Position numbers and translations under genes: made by a program. Of a DNA stretch of 13,578 bases, positions 6,722 through 13,510 are shown one piece after another. Within the stretch, counting starts at the first letter, position 1. Every line of letters starts with the position of its first letter. The notes under the pieces were generated by a model that was given only the letters and a program-made list of their open reading frames with translations, was not told where the DNA came from and ran no database searches. The DNA comes from Chloroflexota bacterium (GTDB lineage Bacteria > Chloroflexota > Chloroflexia > Thermomicrobiales > UBA6265): positions 1-13,578 of the forward strand of contig JAEZJB010000466.1 of the NCBI GenBank assembly GCA_023415845.1. Direction: 5' to 3'.

Positions 6722-8008
6722 ATGGACAACGCCTCGATCAAAACGTTGGCAGAGCATCACGGCACCGATATCGCGTGGGTCCTGGTGCTGGCGCTGTTGT
6801 TGCTGATTGCCGGGATCGTGCTGCGGAGATCGATTCGCAAGCGCTTTGGCACGGTGCCGCGGTTGGCCAGCTTGCTGGGGCGGGCACACCAGGCATTGAT
6901 GGCATCGCTGGTGATCGCGGCGTTGCGCCTGATCCTGATTCGCGTGCCACTCAGTAACAAAGGCTGGAATGCCGTCTGCGCCCATGTGCTGGATCTCTTC
7001 TTCCTGGCAACAGCGGCGTGGTTCGTCTGCGAGATTATTTCGGCGGTCGAGAACTACCTGATCCTGCACTACGTGAAGGGGAAGGACCACAACGACGTTC
7101 GGGTGCGCAAGCTCGACACCCAGGTGCGATTGGCCAGCCACCTCGCGATCGTGGTCGTGATCGTGGTGACGGTGGGCCTGATGCTTATGACGTTCCCGGA
7201 AGTGCGGTTGATTGGGCAAAGCGTGCTGGCCTCGGCCGGGATTGCCTCGGTGGTGGCGGGCCTGGCGGCGAAAACCTCGCTGGCGAACCTGTTCGCCGGG
7301 ATCCAGATCGCGCTCTCGGACTCGGTGCGGGTAGGTGACATCGTCCAGATCGGTGACCAGTCGGGGGTGGTGGACGAGATTACCCTGACCTACGTTGTGA
7401 TCGATTTGTGGAACGAGCGGCGTCTCAGCGTGCCCTCCGACTACTTCATCTCAAACCAGTTCGAGAACTGGACACGCAAGGGGAACGAGATCAGCGCGGT
7501 GTTCCTCGTGGATGTGGACTGGACCGTGCCGCTGGATGACCTGGAAGCGGCGATTCGGCAGGCGATTACCGAGACCCACCTGTGGGATGGACGATCGTTT
7601 GGGTTCAAGGTCAACGCGATCACCAATGGCCTGATCACTGTGCGGCTCATCATTTCCACCTCATCGCCTGACAGCATGTTCCTGCTGGAAGCGGTGGTGA
7701 ATCGGGCGGTCGTGGACTTCCTGACCAGCCAGCCGCAGGGACAGGGCCTGCCGCGAACTCGCGTGGAAGGGGTTGGGTTTGTGCCGGTCGAGACATACAG
7801 CGCAACGGAAGCGACGATCGCGTCGCCGACCGAGCCAGAATCGGACGCGATGGCACGGACAGTGTGGGAGGCGACTACCGGACAGAAGCCGCCGTTCAAT
7901 CCAGCAGCCGATTCCGGACCCTCCGCGGCGACAGCCAGGTCCTCGTCAGGCCAGACTCCGTCTTCCCCTGCGAACGCCCGAGCGAAGGCCAGACCCACGC
8001 CCGACTGA
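6722..8008 (+). CDS. MscS-family mechanosensitive ion channel (paralog 1, long C-terminal tail)
   Basis: Small-conductance mechanosensitive channel family, inner membrane, expected to open under membrane tension and release solutes on hypo-osmotic shock. Numbering is from the alternative GTG at 6704 (434 aa). ATG 6722 is preferred because the upstream GTG falls in a hairpin and the shortened N-terminus matches paralog 2. Predicted helices: about 23-41, 64-82, 95-116 and 145-163. The pore helix is at 173-203, with SAGIASVVAGLAAKTSLANL and the conserved glycine of NLFAG. It is followed by the beta-domain: DSVRVGDIVQI, SGVVDEITLTYVV, LWNERRLSVPS and FENWTRKGNE. Pore positions aligned by eye to E. 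coli MscS Leu105/Leu109/Gln112/Gly113 are Val183/Leu187/Lys190/Thr191. Residues about 365-434 form a Ser/Ala/Pro/Thr-rich tail with no predicted fold, absent from the next two paralogs. First of three tandem paralogs; the next begins after 89 bp. Confidence 0.92.
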   Translation: MDNASIKTLAEHHGTDIAWVLVLALLLLIAGIVLRRSIRKRFGTVPRLASLLGRAHQALMASLVIAALRLILIRVPLSNKGWNAVCAHVLDLFFLATAAWFVCEIISAVENYLILHYVKGKDHNDVRVRKLDTQVRLASHLAIVVVIVVTVGLMLMTFPEVRLIGQSVLASAGIASVVAGLAAKTSLANLFAGIQIALSDSVRVGDIVQIGDQSGVVDEITLTYVVIDLWNERRLSVPSDYFISNQFENWTRKGNEISAVFLVDVDWTVPLDDLEAAIRQAITETHLWDGRSFGFKVNAITNGLITVRLIISTSSPDSMFLLEAVVNRAVVDFLTSQPQGQGLPRTRVEGVGFVPVETYSATEATIASPTEPESDAMARTVWEATTGQKPPFNPAADSGPSAATARSSSGQTPSSPANARAKARPTPD

Positions 8009-8097
8009 GGCCCTTGTGACTGCTGTCCTCAATCACTGGTGGTGGCACTACACTTGAGAGAGGCTGGACACAGGCAACGAGCGAAAGCGGGCACCGA

Positions 8098-9186
8098 TTG
8101 GGCGATGGATGGTTGAACGGCTTTCTGTTGCGGCATCTCGACGATGTCATCTGGGTGCTCGCGATTTGCGCGCTGGCGCTGGTGGCCGCCCTTTTGCTGC
8201 GCAACTCGCTTCTCCACAGCTTCGGGCTGACGCCGCAGGTGGTGGCGGTGTTGAGGCGGGCGCACGTGGCGTTGCTGAGCCTGATCGTGGCCACGGCCGT
8301 GCGGTTGATCCTGATCCGGATTTCGGTGGGCAAGGATTCGTGGGATGACCTGCTGAGTCATTTGGCCGGGATCGCCTTCACGGCATCGTGCGTGTGGTTT
8401 GCGTGCGAAGTCATCCTTGCGATCCAGAATGTGCTCCTGTCCCGGTTCGTCGACCGGAAGGACGCTACCGACGAGCGGATGCGGAAGTTCAATACCCAGG
8501 TCCGCCTGATCAGCCACCTGGCGGTGGCGGGTGCGGTGGTGGTGGGTGTGGGCGGGATGCTGGTCAGCATTCCCGAGGTGCGGATCATTGGCACAAGCCT
8601 GCTGGCTTCGGCGGGAATCGTCTCGGTAGTGGCCGGAATGGCGGCGAGGACGGCGCTGTCGAACCTGTTTGCCGGGCTGCAACTGGCGCTGACCGACGCG
8701 GTGCGGGTGGACGACGTGATTCAGGTTGGGACGGACTCGGGCGTGGTCGATGAGATCTCCCTGACGTACGTGATCCTGCGGCTGTGGGATGAACGACGGC
8801 TGGTGATTCCCTCGAGCAACCTGGTGGAAACCGAGTTCCAGAACTGGACGCGGAAAGGTAACGAGATCAGCGCGGTGGTGCTGGCCGACATCGACATCGC
8901 GGTGCCGATCGACGATCTGGAATCGGCGGTGCGGGGGGCGGTCGAATCGTCGGGCATGTGGGACGGCCGGTCGTTCGCGAGCAGGATCGAAGCGATCTCG
9001 GGGCAATCGATGACGGTGAGGATGATGATCTCCGCTTCGTCGGTCCCCAACATGTTCGCGCTGCAGTCGCTGGTGAAGAGGACGATCGTGGCGTTCCTGA
9101 CACATCGGATTCCAGGCGTGCCTGGCGACGCCCTTCCGGCGGACGAACCGGCGGCAGCCATCTCGATCGCGGGTGGCGCCGCCTGA
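8098..9186 (+). CDS. MscS-family mechanosensitive ion channel (paralog 2)
   Basis: Second tandem MscS-type channel, up to 362 residues, inner membrane. An in-frame stop lies at 8017-8019 and no ATG or GTG lies between it and the first helix. The start is therefore TTG, either 8098 or 8113; nearby ATGs at 8105 and 8109 are out of frame. TTG 8098 places the first-helix Trp (residue 19) at the same distance from the start as in paralog 1. Helices: about 18-35, 57-75, 88-110 and 139-156. The pore helix is at about 166-197 with SAGIVSVVAGMAARTALSNL, followed by RVDDVIQVG, SGVVDEISLTYVI, LWDERRLVIPS and FQNWTRKGNE. Aligned pore positions are Val177/Met181/Arg184/Thr185. RVDD replaces the RVGD of the other two paralogs. 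The C-terminus ends shortly after the alpha/beta domain in an Ala-rich stub. It lies 36 bp before paralog 3, suggesting co-transcription. Confidence 0.9.
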   Translation: MGDGWLNGFLLRHLDDVIWVLAICALALVAALLLRNSLLHSFGLTPQVVAVLRRAHVALLSLIVATAVRLILIRISVGKDSWDDLLSHLAGIAFTASCVWFACEVILAIQNVLLSRFVDRKDATDERMRKFNTQVRLISHLAVAGAVVVGVGGMLVSIPEVRIIGTSLLASAGIVSVVAGMAARTALSNLFAGLQLALTDAVRVDDVIQVGTDSGVVDEISLTYVILRLWDERRLVIPSSNLVETEFQNWTRKGNEISAVVLADIDIAVPIDDLESAVRGAVESSGMWDGRSFASRIEAISGQSMTVRMMISASSVPNMFALQSLVKRTIVAFLTHRIPGVPGDALPADEPAAAISIAGGAA

Positions 9187-9208
9187 GCGTTTGACTTCGG
9201 CGGCACAT

Positions 9209-9212
9209 GAGG
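9209..9212 (+). promoter_or_regulatory. Candidate ribosome binding site of MscS paralog 3
   Basis: GAGG ends 10 nt before the ATG at 9223, at the long end of normal spacing. It is the best purine-rich match in the 36-bp gap after paralog 2. Confidence 0.4.
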
Positions 9213-9222
9213 CAGATGGACG

Positions 9223-10326
9223 ATGTTGCAGGATGTTTTTCGGCAGAACGAGGAAGATGTGCTGTGGCTGGCCGGGGTTGGGATTGGGGCGCTGGCGACC
9301 GCGCTGATCCTCCGCTACCTCATCTCCCGCCCACATGGACGCCTTGGCGGAATCGTCGGCCTGCTCCGGCAGGCGCAAAAGGCCCTGATGACGCTGGTAG
9401 CGGTGGCATTCATCCGGATCGGAATGTTTGGGGTCGAGAGCACGAACGAGCGATGGACGGAGGTGGTCTCCCATCTGCTGAACATCCTGTTCATCGTGGC
9501 GGTGGTGTGGTTCATCTGTGAGCTGCTGATCGCTGGCGAAGGGTTGCTGCTGGCCCGGGGCGCGGTGGCGTTCAAGAGTGATCCGGTGCGGGGCCGGAAA
9601 ATCCGGACCCAGACGATATTGCTTCGGCGGCTTCTGGTGGCGGTGGTGATCGTGGTCGGGGTGGCGGCCGTGCTGATGACGTTCCCGGCGGTGCGGGTCG
9701 TCGGGCAGGGGCTGCTGGCCTCGGCAGGGTTGATCTCGATCGTGGCGGGCCTGGCCGCGCAGACGACGCTCTCGAACATCATCGCGGGCATCCAGCTGAC
9801 GCTGACCGATTCGGTTCGGGTAGGCGACGTGGTGCAGGTGGAAAACGAATCGGGGGTGGTGGGGGAGATCACCCTGACCTACGTGGTGGTGTACCTGTGG
9901 GACGATCGTCGGCTGATCCTGCCTTCCTCCTGGATGGTGACGCACCCGTTCGAAAACTGGACGCGGAGGGGCGACCGGATCACGGGCGTGGTGACGATCG
10001 ATGTCGACTGGACGGTGCCGATCGCCGACCTGCGGGCCGAGGTAGGGCGCGTGCTGGACGAGTCACCGCTCTGGGACCGGCGGTCGTACAGCATGGTGCT
10101 GAGTGACGTCAGCCATGGCAACGTGACCGTGCGCGTGGCGGCCAGCGCCGCGAACACGGACGACATGTTCGCCCTGAATGCGCTGGTGCGCGAGACGGTG
10201 GTGACCTACCTGGCGACGAGGGGAGACGGGCTGCCGCGACTGCGTCGCGAAGAGGTGGTGGAGGTGGAGCACCAGCAGGTGGCAGCGACCGATTTCGGGA
10301 ACGATACTCAGGTTATCCAACGCTAA
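9223..10326 (+). CDS. MscS-family mechanosensitive ion channel (paralog 3)
   Basis: Third consecutive MscS-type channel, 367 residues, with a clear ATG start. Helices: about 12-33, 54-70, 83-104 and 135-153. The pore helix is at about 164-193 with SAGLISIVAGLAAQTTLSNI and the following AGIQ. The beta-domain carries DSVRVGDVVQV, SGVVGEITLTYVV, LWDDRRLILPS and FENWTRRGD. Aligned pore positions are Ile173/Leu177/Gln180/Thr181, so this copy keeps the E. coli-like Gln but has Thr at the kink-glycine position. The linker between helices 3 and 4 (about 112-130) differs most from the other two copies, lacking their R-K-x-x-TQVRL lead and carrying KSDPVRGRKIR. The C-terminus is short and Glu/Gln-rich. 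It ends 95 bp before the cation exporter. Likely last gene of the channel operon. Confidence 0.92.
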   Translation: MLQDVFRQNEEDVLWLAGVGIGALATALILRYLISRPHGRLGGIVGLLRQAQKALMTLVAVAFIRIGMFGVESTNERWTEVVSHLLNILFIVAVVWFICELLIAGEGLLLARGAVAFKSDPVRGRKIRTQTILLRRLLVAVVIVVGVAAVLMTFPAVRVVGQGLLASAGLISIVAGLAAQTTLSNIIAGIQLTLTDSVRVGDVVQVENESGVVGEITLTYVVVYLWDDRRLILPSSWMVTHPFENWTRRGDRITGVVTIDVDWTVPIADLRAEVGRVLDESPLWDRRSYSMVLSDVSHGNVTVRVAASAANTDDMFALNALVRETVVTYLATRGDGLPRLRREEVVEVEHQQVAATDFGNDTQVIQR

Positions 10327-10421
10327 GAAGTTTATTCGTGACTAATGGGATATTGGGGATTTACCATTGATTCGCAGGGCGATTCCCGCATGTTGTTTGC
10401 GAATCAAAGGTTTGATACGTC
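10327..10421 (+). promoter_or_regulatory. AT-rich leader with competing inverted repeats before the CDF exporter
   Basis: This 95-bp gap is markedly more AT-rich than its surroundings. It holds a perfect 10-bp inverted repeat, TTGATTCGCA (10367-10376) and TGCGAATCAA (10398-10407). The right arm runs into AAAGG (10406-10410), the only ribosome-site-like sequence, 11 nt before the TTG start. A second copy of GATTC (10381-10385) followed by GCA (10388-10390) can pair with the same right arm (TGCGAATC) with a 2-nt bulge, so two stems exclude each other. This could be an operator for a metal sensor or an RNA switch masking the ribosome site. It matches no riboswitch class I know. A confident -35/-10 pair was not found. 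Confidence 0.5.
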
Positions 10422-11441
10422 TTGGCTACGGTTGCTCCCAGAACTTCACTGCGTCGGTTCGCGTGGCTCTCGATTGCCGCGGCCTTCGTGACCATTGTGC
10501 TCAAAGCCGGCGCCTGGCGGGTGACCGGTTCGGTTGGCCTGCTCTCTGATGCAATGGAATCCGTCGTTAACCTGATTGCCGGGGTGGTGGCGCTGGTGGC
10601 GCTGAATGTGGCGGAAAAGGAGCCGGACGAAGAACACGCCTACGGACATGCCAAGGCCGAGTATTTCAGTTCCGGACTGGAGGGGATGTTGATCCTGATC
10701 GCGGCGTTCGCGATCGGGGTGACGGCAATTCCGCGGCTGATATCCCCCGAGCCGCTCGAGCAGGTGGGGTTGGGCCTGGTCATTTCCGTGGTGGCGAGCG
10801 GCGTGAATGCGCTGACGGCATGGTGGCTGTTCCGGGCGGCGCGCGAGTACCGATCGATCACGCTGGAATCCAACGCGCGCCACCTGATGACGGATGTGTG
10901 GACCACGGCGGGGGTGCTGCTGGGCGTGCTGGTCGTTGCCCTGACGGGGTGGTTGCGACTCGATGCGCTGATTGGCCTGGTGGTGGCGGTCAACATCATC
11001 TGGACGGGTTGGCAACTGGTGCGCCGGTCGATCCTGGGCTTGCTGGACACGGCGTTCCCGTCAGAAGACATGACGCGGATCGAAAACGTGCTGAACCGGT
11101 ATCGCAATGACTACGGGATCGCAACCCACGCATTGCGGACGCGACAGGCCGGGCAGCGGAGATTCATGTCCCTGCACGTGCTGGTGCCAGGCCGGTGGTC
11201 GGTGCAGCGGGGGCATCAGCTGCTGGAGAAGCTCGAACAGGACCTGCGGACGGAGCTCCCGGACACCACGGTATTCACCCATCTAGAGCCGCTGGACGAC
11301 CCGGCATCGTGGGATGACGTCGCGCTCGACCGGCCGCAGCAGGTGGTATCCGAGTCGCCGGCGAGTCCGTCACCGAGTGACGCTGTCGATCATGCGGTGT
11401 CGGTGCGATCGAGATGGACGCTGCGGTTGGCGACCAGATAG
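10422..11441 (+). CDS. Cation diffusion facilitator (CDF) family metal/proton antiporter, YiiP-like
   Basis: Inner-membrane homodimeric exporter of divalent metal (Zn2+, Fe2+, Mn2+ or similar) driven by proton exchange; 339 residues. TTG 10422 is the first usable start after an in-frame TGA at 10413-10415. Six helices lie at about 13-33, 38-61, 86-105, 114-138, 159-178 and 183-200, followed by a cytoplasmic domain to about 292. In site A, the fifth-helix half HxxxD (His154, Asp158) is intact, while the second-helix half is Glu46-x-x-x-Asn50 where YiiP has DxxxD. Site B-like residues Asp69, His72 and His76 (HAYGHAKAE) are kept. Cytoplasmic site C positions aligned by eye are His236, His252, His264, His287 and Glu289, with LRTRQAG as in YiiP. 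The last 45 or so residues are an extra polar tail. Metal specificity cannot be assigned. The 3' end overlaps the convergent MFS gene. Confidence 0.92.
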   Translation: MATVAPRTSLRRFAWLSIAAAFVTIVLKAGAWRVTGSVGLLSDAMESVVNLIAGVVALVALNVAEKEPDEEHAYGHAKAEYFSSGLEGMLILIAAFAIGVTAIPRLISPEPLEQVGLGLVISVVASGVNALTAWWLFRAAREYRSITLESNARHLMTDVWTTAGVLLGVLVVALTGWLRLDALIGLVVAVNIIWTGWQLVRRSILGLLDTAFPSEDMTRIENVLNRYRNDYGIATHALRTRQAGQRRFMSLHVLVPGRWSVQRGHQLLEKLEQDLRTELPDTTVFTHLEPLDDPASWDDVALDRPQQVVSESPASPSPSDAVDHAVSVRSRWTLRLATR

Positions 11442-12565
11442 ACGATCAGGGTGGCGAGCATGACGCTGGCGCCGATGCGGAAGATGCCGTTGGTGCCGAG
11501 CATGTCGAGGAAGGCGCCCCCGACGAGAGCCCCCGTGATGCTGCCCAGCCCGAACGACACGGCGGCGAGGACCGACTGGGCAGTGGCAGCCTGTTCGCGG
11601 CCGACGATGCGGTGGGCGAGCGTGACCGACGCCGTGAGGTAGCAGCCATATGAAAGACCGTGCAGAAGCTGGGTGGTGACGATCCAGGCGGGGTCTTTCA
11701 GGATGGAGAGCGCGGCAAAGCGGATGGCGTAGACGAACATCGCCAGGGCGAGCAGCCGGGCGGGACCGAGGCGCCGGAGGAACCATCCGGCCCCGGCAAT
11801 AAACGGCAGCTCGCTGAGTGCGCTAACGGAAAAGGCGAGGCCCATGAGGGATGAACTCGCGCCAAGATCCGACAGATGCACCCCGAGATAGATGCCCAGC
11901 AACGCTGACACGCTGGTCACCATGTAGGCGACCAGCAGGAGCAACACAAAGCGCGGTTCGCGGATGACGCGGCCGAGACCGGCAATGAGTGGCTGGGCGC
12001 GGCGCTCGGAGAGCGATGGCAGGCGCAAAGTGCCGGTGAAGGCGATGATGAGGGCTGTCGCGTAGCCGTAGAGGAGCAGGGGGGAGAGCTCGTTGCCGAG
12101 CAGCCGCCCCATTGCGAGCGTCATCACCATGTAGCCAAGGGATCCCCAGACTCGCATCGAGCCATAGGAACGCCGGCCCAGCTCTGCCTGGGTTAGGGCA
12201 TAGCCGTCCATCAGGGGTGGGATGGGAACGGTGGTGATGGCGAGGAGCCCGACCAGCGGGAAGATGGCGACGAAGGTCGATGGTTGAGCGATGGCGAGGG
12301 CGACAGCGCTCGAGGCGAGGAGTGCGAGCGGCAACATGACCCGGTGCCAGCTGCGGGCATCGGCGAGCGCCCCGACGAACGGTCCGAGCAGCGCCATGCC
12401 GAGGGAAGGGAGGGCGGTCAACAGCCCGACCTGCAGGCCGTCGAAGCCGAGATGCCGGTAGTAGAGCGCAGCGAACGGGATAAAGGCGCCGACGGCGGCG
12501 TAATACCAGAAATAGGCCCACGAGACCGCCAGTGGAATCCGGGAGAGTGGTGGCACCGTGCGCAT
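11390..12565 (-). CDS. MFS transporter, MFS_1-like (HcaT/LacY-related) subgroup
   Basis: Twelve-helix secondary transporter of the major facilitator superfamily, 391 residues from the ATG at 12565. The frame extends to a TTG at 12607, but that adds a basic, non-hydrophobic 14-residue lead with no ribosome site; the ATG gives a short normal N-terminus before TM1 (residues 12-36). The loop 2-3 motif is GPFVGALADARSWHR (61-75), a variant of the MFS GxxxDxxGR motif. YGSMRVWGSLGY (134-145) is characteristic of the HcaT/nucleoside-symporter-like MFS_1-like group. The central loop is at about 182-203, and the second six helices repeat the fold. Related proteins carry phenylpropionate, nucleosides or sugars, or act as drug exporters; the substrate is not predictable here. 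The 3' end overlaps the CDF gene's 3' end by 52 bp, and the gene is divergent from the small membrane protein at 12815. Confidence 0.85.
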   Translation of the reverse strand: MRTVPPLSRIPLAVSWAYFWYYAAVGAFIPFAALYYRHLGFDGLQVGLLTALPSLGMALLGPFVGALADARSWHRVMLPLALLASSAVALAIAQPSTFVAIFPLVGLLAITTVPIPPLMDGYALTQAELGRRSYGSMRVWGSLGYMVMTLAMGRLLGNELSPLLLYGYATALIIAFTGTLRLPSLSERRAQPLIAGLGRVIREPRFVLLLLVAYMVTSVSALLGIYLGVHLSDLGASSSLMGLAFSVSALSELPFIAGAGWFLRRLGPARLLALAMFVYAIRFAALSILKDPAWIVTTQLLHGLSYGCYLTASVTLAHRIVGREQAATAQSVLAAVSFGLGSITGALVGGAFLDMLGTNGIFRIGASVMLATLIVYLVANRSVHLDRTDTA

Positions 12566-12694
12566 GCTCCGGAGTGGAAATGAACGACTGGCCCGGTGGC
12601 GAACCAACGGAGCCGATTCATTGTGACACCCCTGGTGAGGAACGTCTCCCGAGCATTTCGAGGGGCATCCGGAACTGAGGCGGGTTTCCCATGG

Positions 12695-12739
12695 ATTGCG
12701 CCAAAATTGCTCCTCAGACAGGGGCGCGATTTTGGCAAT
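12695..12739. promoter_or_regulatory. Inverted repeat in the divergent intergenic region
   Basis: GCCAAAAT (12700-12707) and ATTTTGGC (12729-12736) are perfect complements 21 nt apart. With a 2-nt bulge the symmetry extends by ATT (12695-12697) / AAT (12737-12739). A second repeat, GTGTAC (12755-12760) / GTACAC (12792-12797), lies just downstream. The region between the two divergent genes (12566-12814, about 250 bp) contains no other recognisable element. A shared operator or promoter region is inferred from position. Confidence 0.45.
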
Positions 12740-12800
12740 TCGCGTGCATACTAGGTGTACGTTCGGCTACTGGCGGTGGGCCAGAAGCGTTGTACACGTG

Positions 12801-12807
12801 GGAGGAG
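12801..12807 (+). promoter_or_regulatory. Ribosome binding site fixing the start of the DUF4203-like gene
   Basis: GGAGGAG ends 7 nt before the GTG at 12815. This favours that start over the upstream in-frame GTG at 12755, which would add 20 polar and basic residues. Confidence 0.65.
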
Positions 12808-12814
12808 TGCGGGA

Positions 12815-13456
12815 GTGGATATCCTGCTCGGTATCTTGCTGGTCCTGTTTGGACTGGCAATCACGTTCTTCGGACTACAGGTGTTCTTTGCGACCCTGCC
12901 GTTGCTGGGGTTCATCCTCGGCTTCTTCGTGGGTGCAGGAGCGATCGAGAAGATCTGGAACGACGGCTTCCTGGCGACGGCGACCGGGTGGATCGTCGGG
13001 ATCGTGGTGGGCCTGCTGTTCGCCCTGATCTCGTGGTTCTGGTGGTACGCCGGGGCGTTGCTTGGCGCCGGGGCGTGGGGAGCCGTGCTTGGAACCGGCA
13101 TCCTGATGCTGTTCGACAAGACCCCCTCGGACTGGATGGTCTTCATCTTCGCGGGTATTGGCTTCGTCGGCATCCTGTTGCTGGCGCTCTTCCTCAACCT
13201 GCCGATCTACATCGTGATCGTGAGCACGGCGTGGGCCGGAGCATCGATCCTGATCACGGGCATCCTGCTGATATTCAACAGGGTCAATTATCAGGAGCTT
13301 GGGGACGGAACCGCCGCCGGGATCATCAACGAGTCGTGGTGGTGGGGTCTGGTGGCCATCGTGGTGGCCGTGCTTGGCATGTTCTTCCAGCTGATGATGA
13401 AGTCGGCAATCACCCTGCCAGAGGAGAAGTGGACTCCGGCCACCGTCGATCGGTAA
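12815..13456 (+). CDS. Polytopic membrane protein, DUF4203 / TMEM198-like
   Basis: Small, very hydrophobic integral membrane protein of 213 residues with no catalytic motif. About seven helices are visible, near 3-20, 23-45, 54-74, 77-99, 106-127, 129-152 and 175-196. Gly-rich patterns (LGFILGFFVGAGA at 31-43, GIVVGLLFA at 62-70, AGALLGAGAWGAVLG at 79-93) resemble the glycine-zipper helices of the DUF4203 (TM7S3/TM198-like) family. That assignment is by pattern only. A Trp-rich patch ESWWWG (173-178) precedes the last helix, and the C-terminus is short and polar. GTG 12815 is chosen for its GGAGGAG. The function is unknown; neighbours (metal exporter, MFS transporter, MscS channels) suggest only a membrane role. 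Confidence 0.7.
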   Translation: MDILLGILLVLFGLAITFFGLQVFFATLPLLGFILGFFVGAGAIEKIWNDGFLATATGWIVGIVVGLLFALISWFWWYAGALLGAGAWGAVLGTGILMLFDKTPSDWMVFIFAGIGFVGILLLALFLNLPIYIVIVSTAWAGASILITGILLIFNRVNYQELGDGTAAGIINESWWWGLVAIVVAVLGMFFQLMMKSAITLPEEKWTPATVDR

Positions 13457-13465
13457 GGCCACTTC
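13426..13465 (+). terminator. Weak inverted repeat around the stop codon of the last gene
   Basis: GAAGTGG (13426-13432) pairs with CCACTTC (13459-13465), with an inner ACCG (13442-13445) / CGGT (13451-13454). The structure spans the TAA at 13454-13456, with no T-run. Possible terminator, poorly supported. Confidence 0.2.
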
Positions 13466-13510
13466 ACACAGACGTCCTTTCAAACGAGCACGCGCCGTCG
13501 ACCGGGTTTC

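Noticed and set aside
6665..8054. TACACT hexamers upstream of MscS paralogs 1 (6665-6670) and 2 (8049-8054) as shared -10 promoter elements
   Set aside because: Neither has a credible -35 hexamer at 16-18 bp spacing, and the hexamer is short enough to recur by chance.
8029..9945. Open frame of about 640 codons on the minus strand spanning MscS paralogs 2 and 3
   Set aside because: Composition is His/Arg/Gln/Pro-rich with internal repetition caused by the duplicated plus-strand genes; no fold or motif. It is a GC-bias shadow.
12566..12607. Upstream extension of the MFS gene to a TTG at 12607
   Set aside because: It adds a basic, non-conserved-looking lead with no ribosome site; the ATG at 12565 gives the usual short N-terminus before the first helix.
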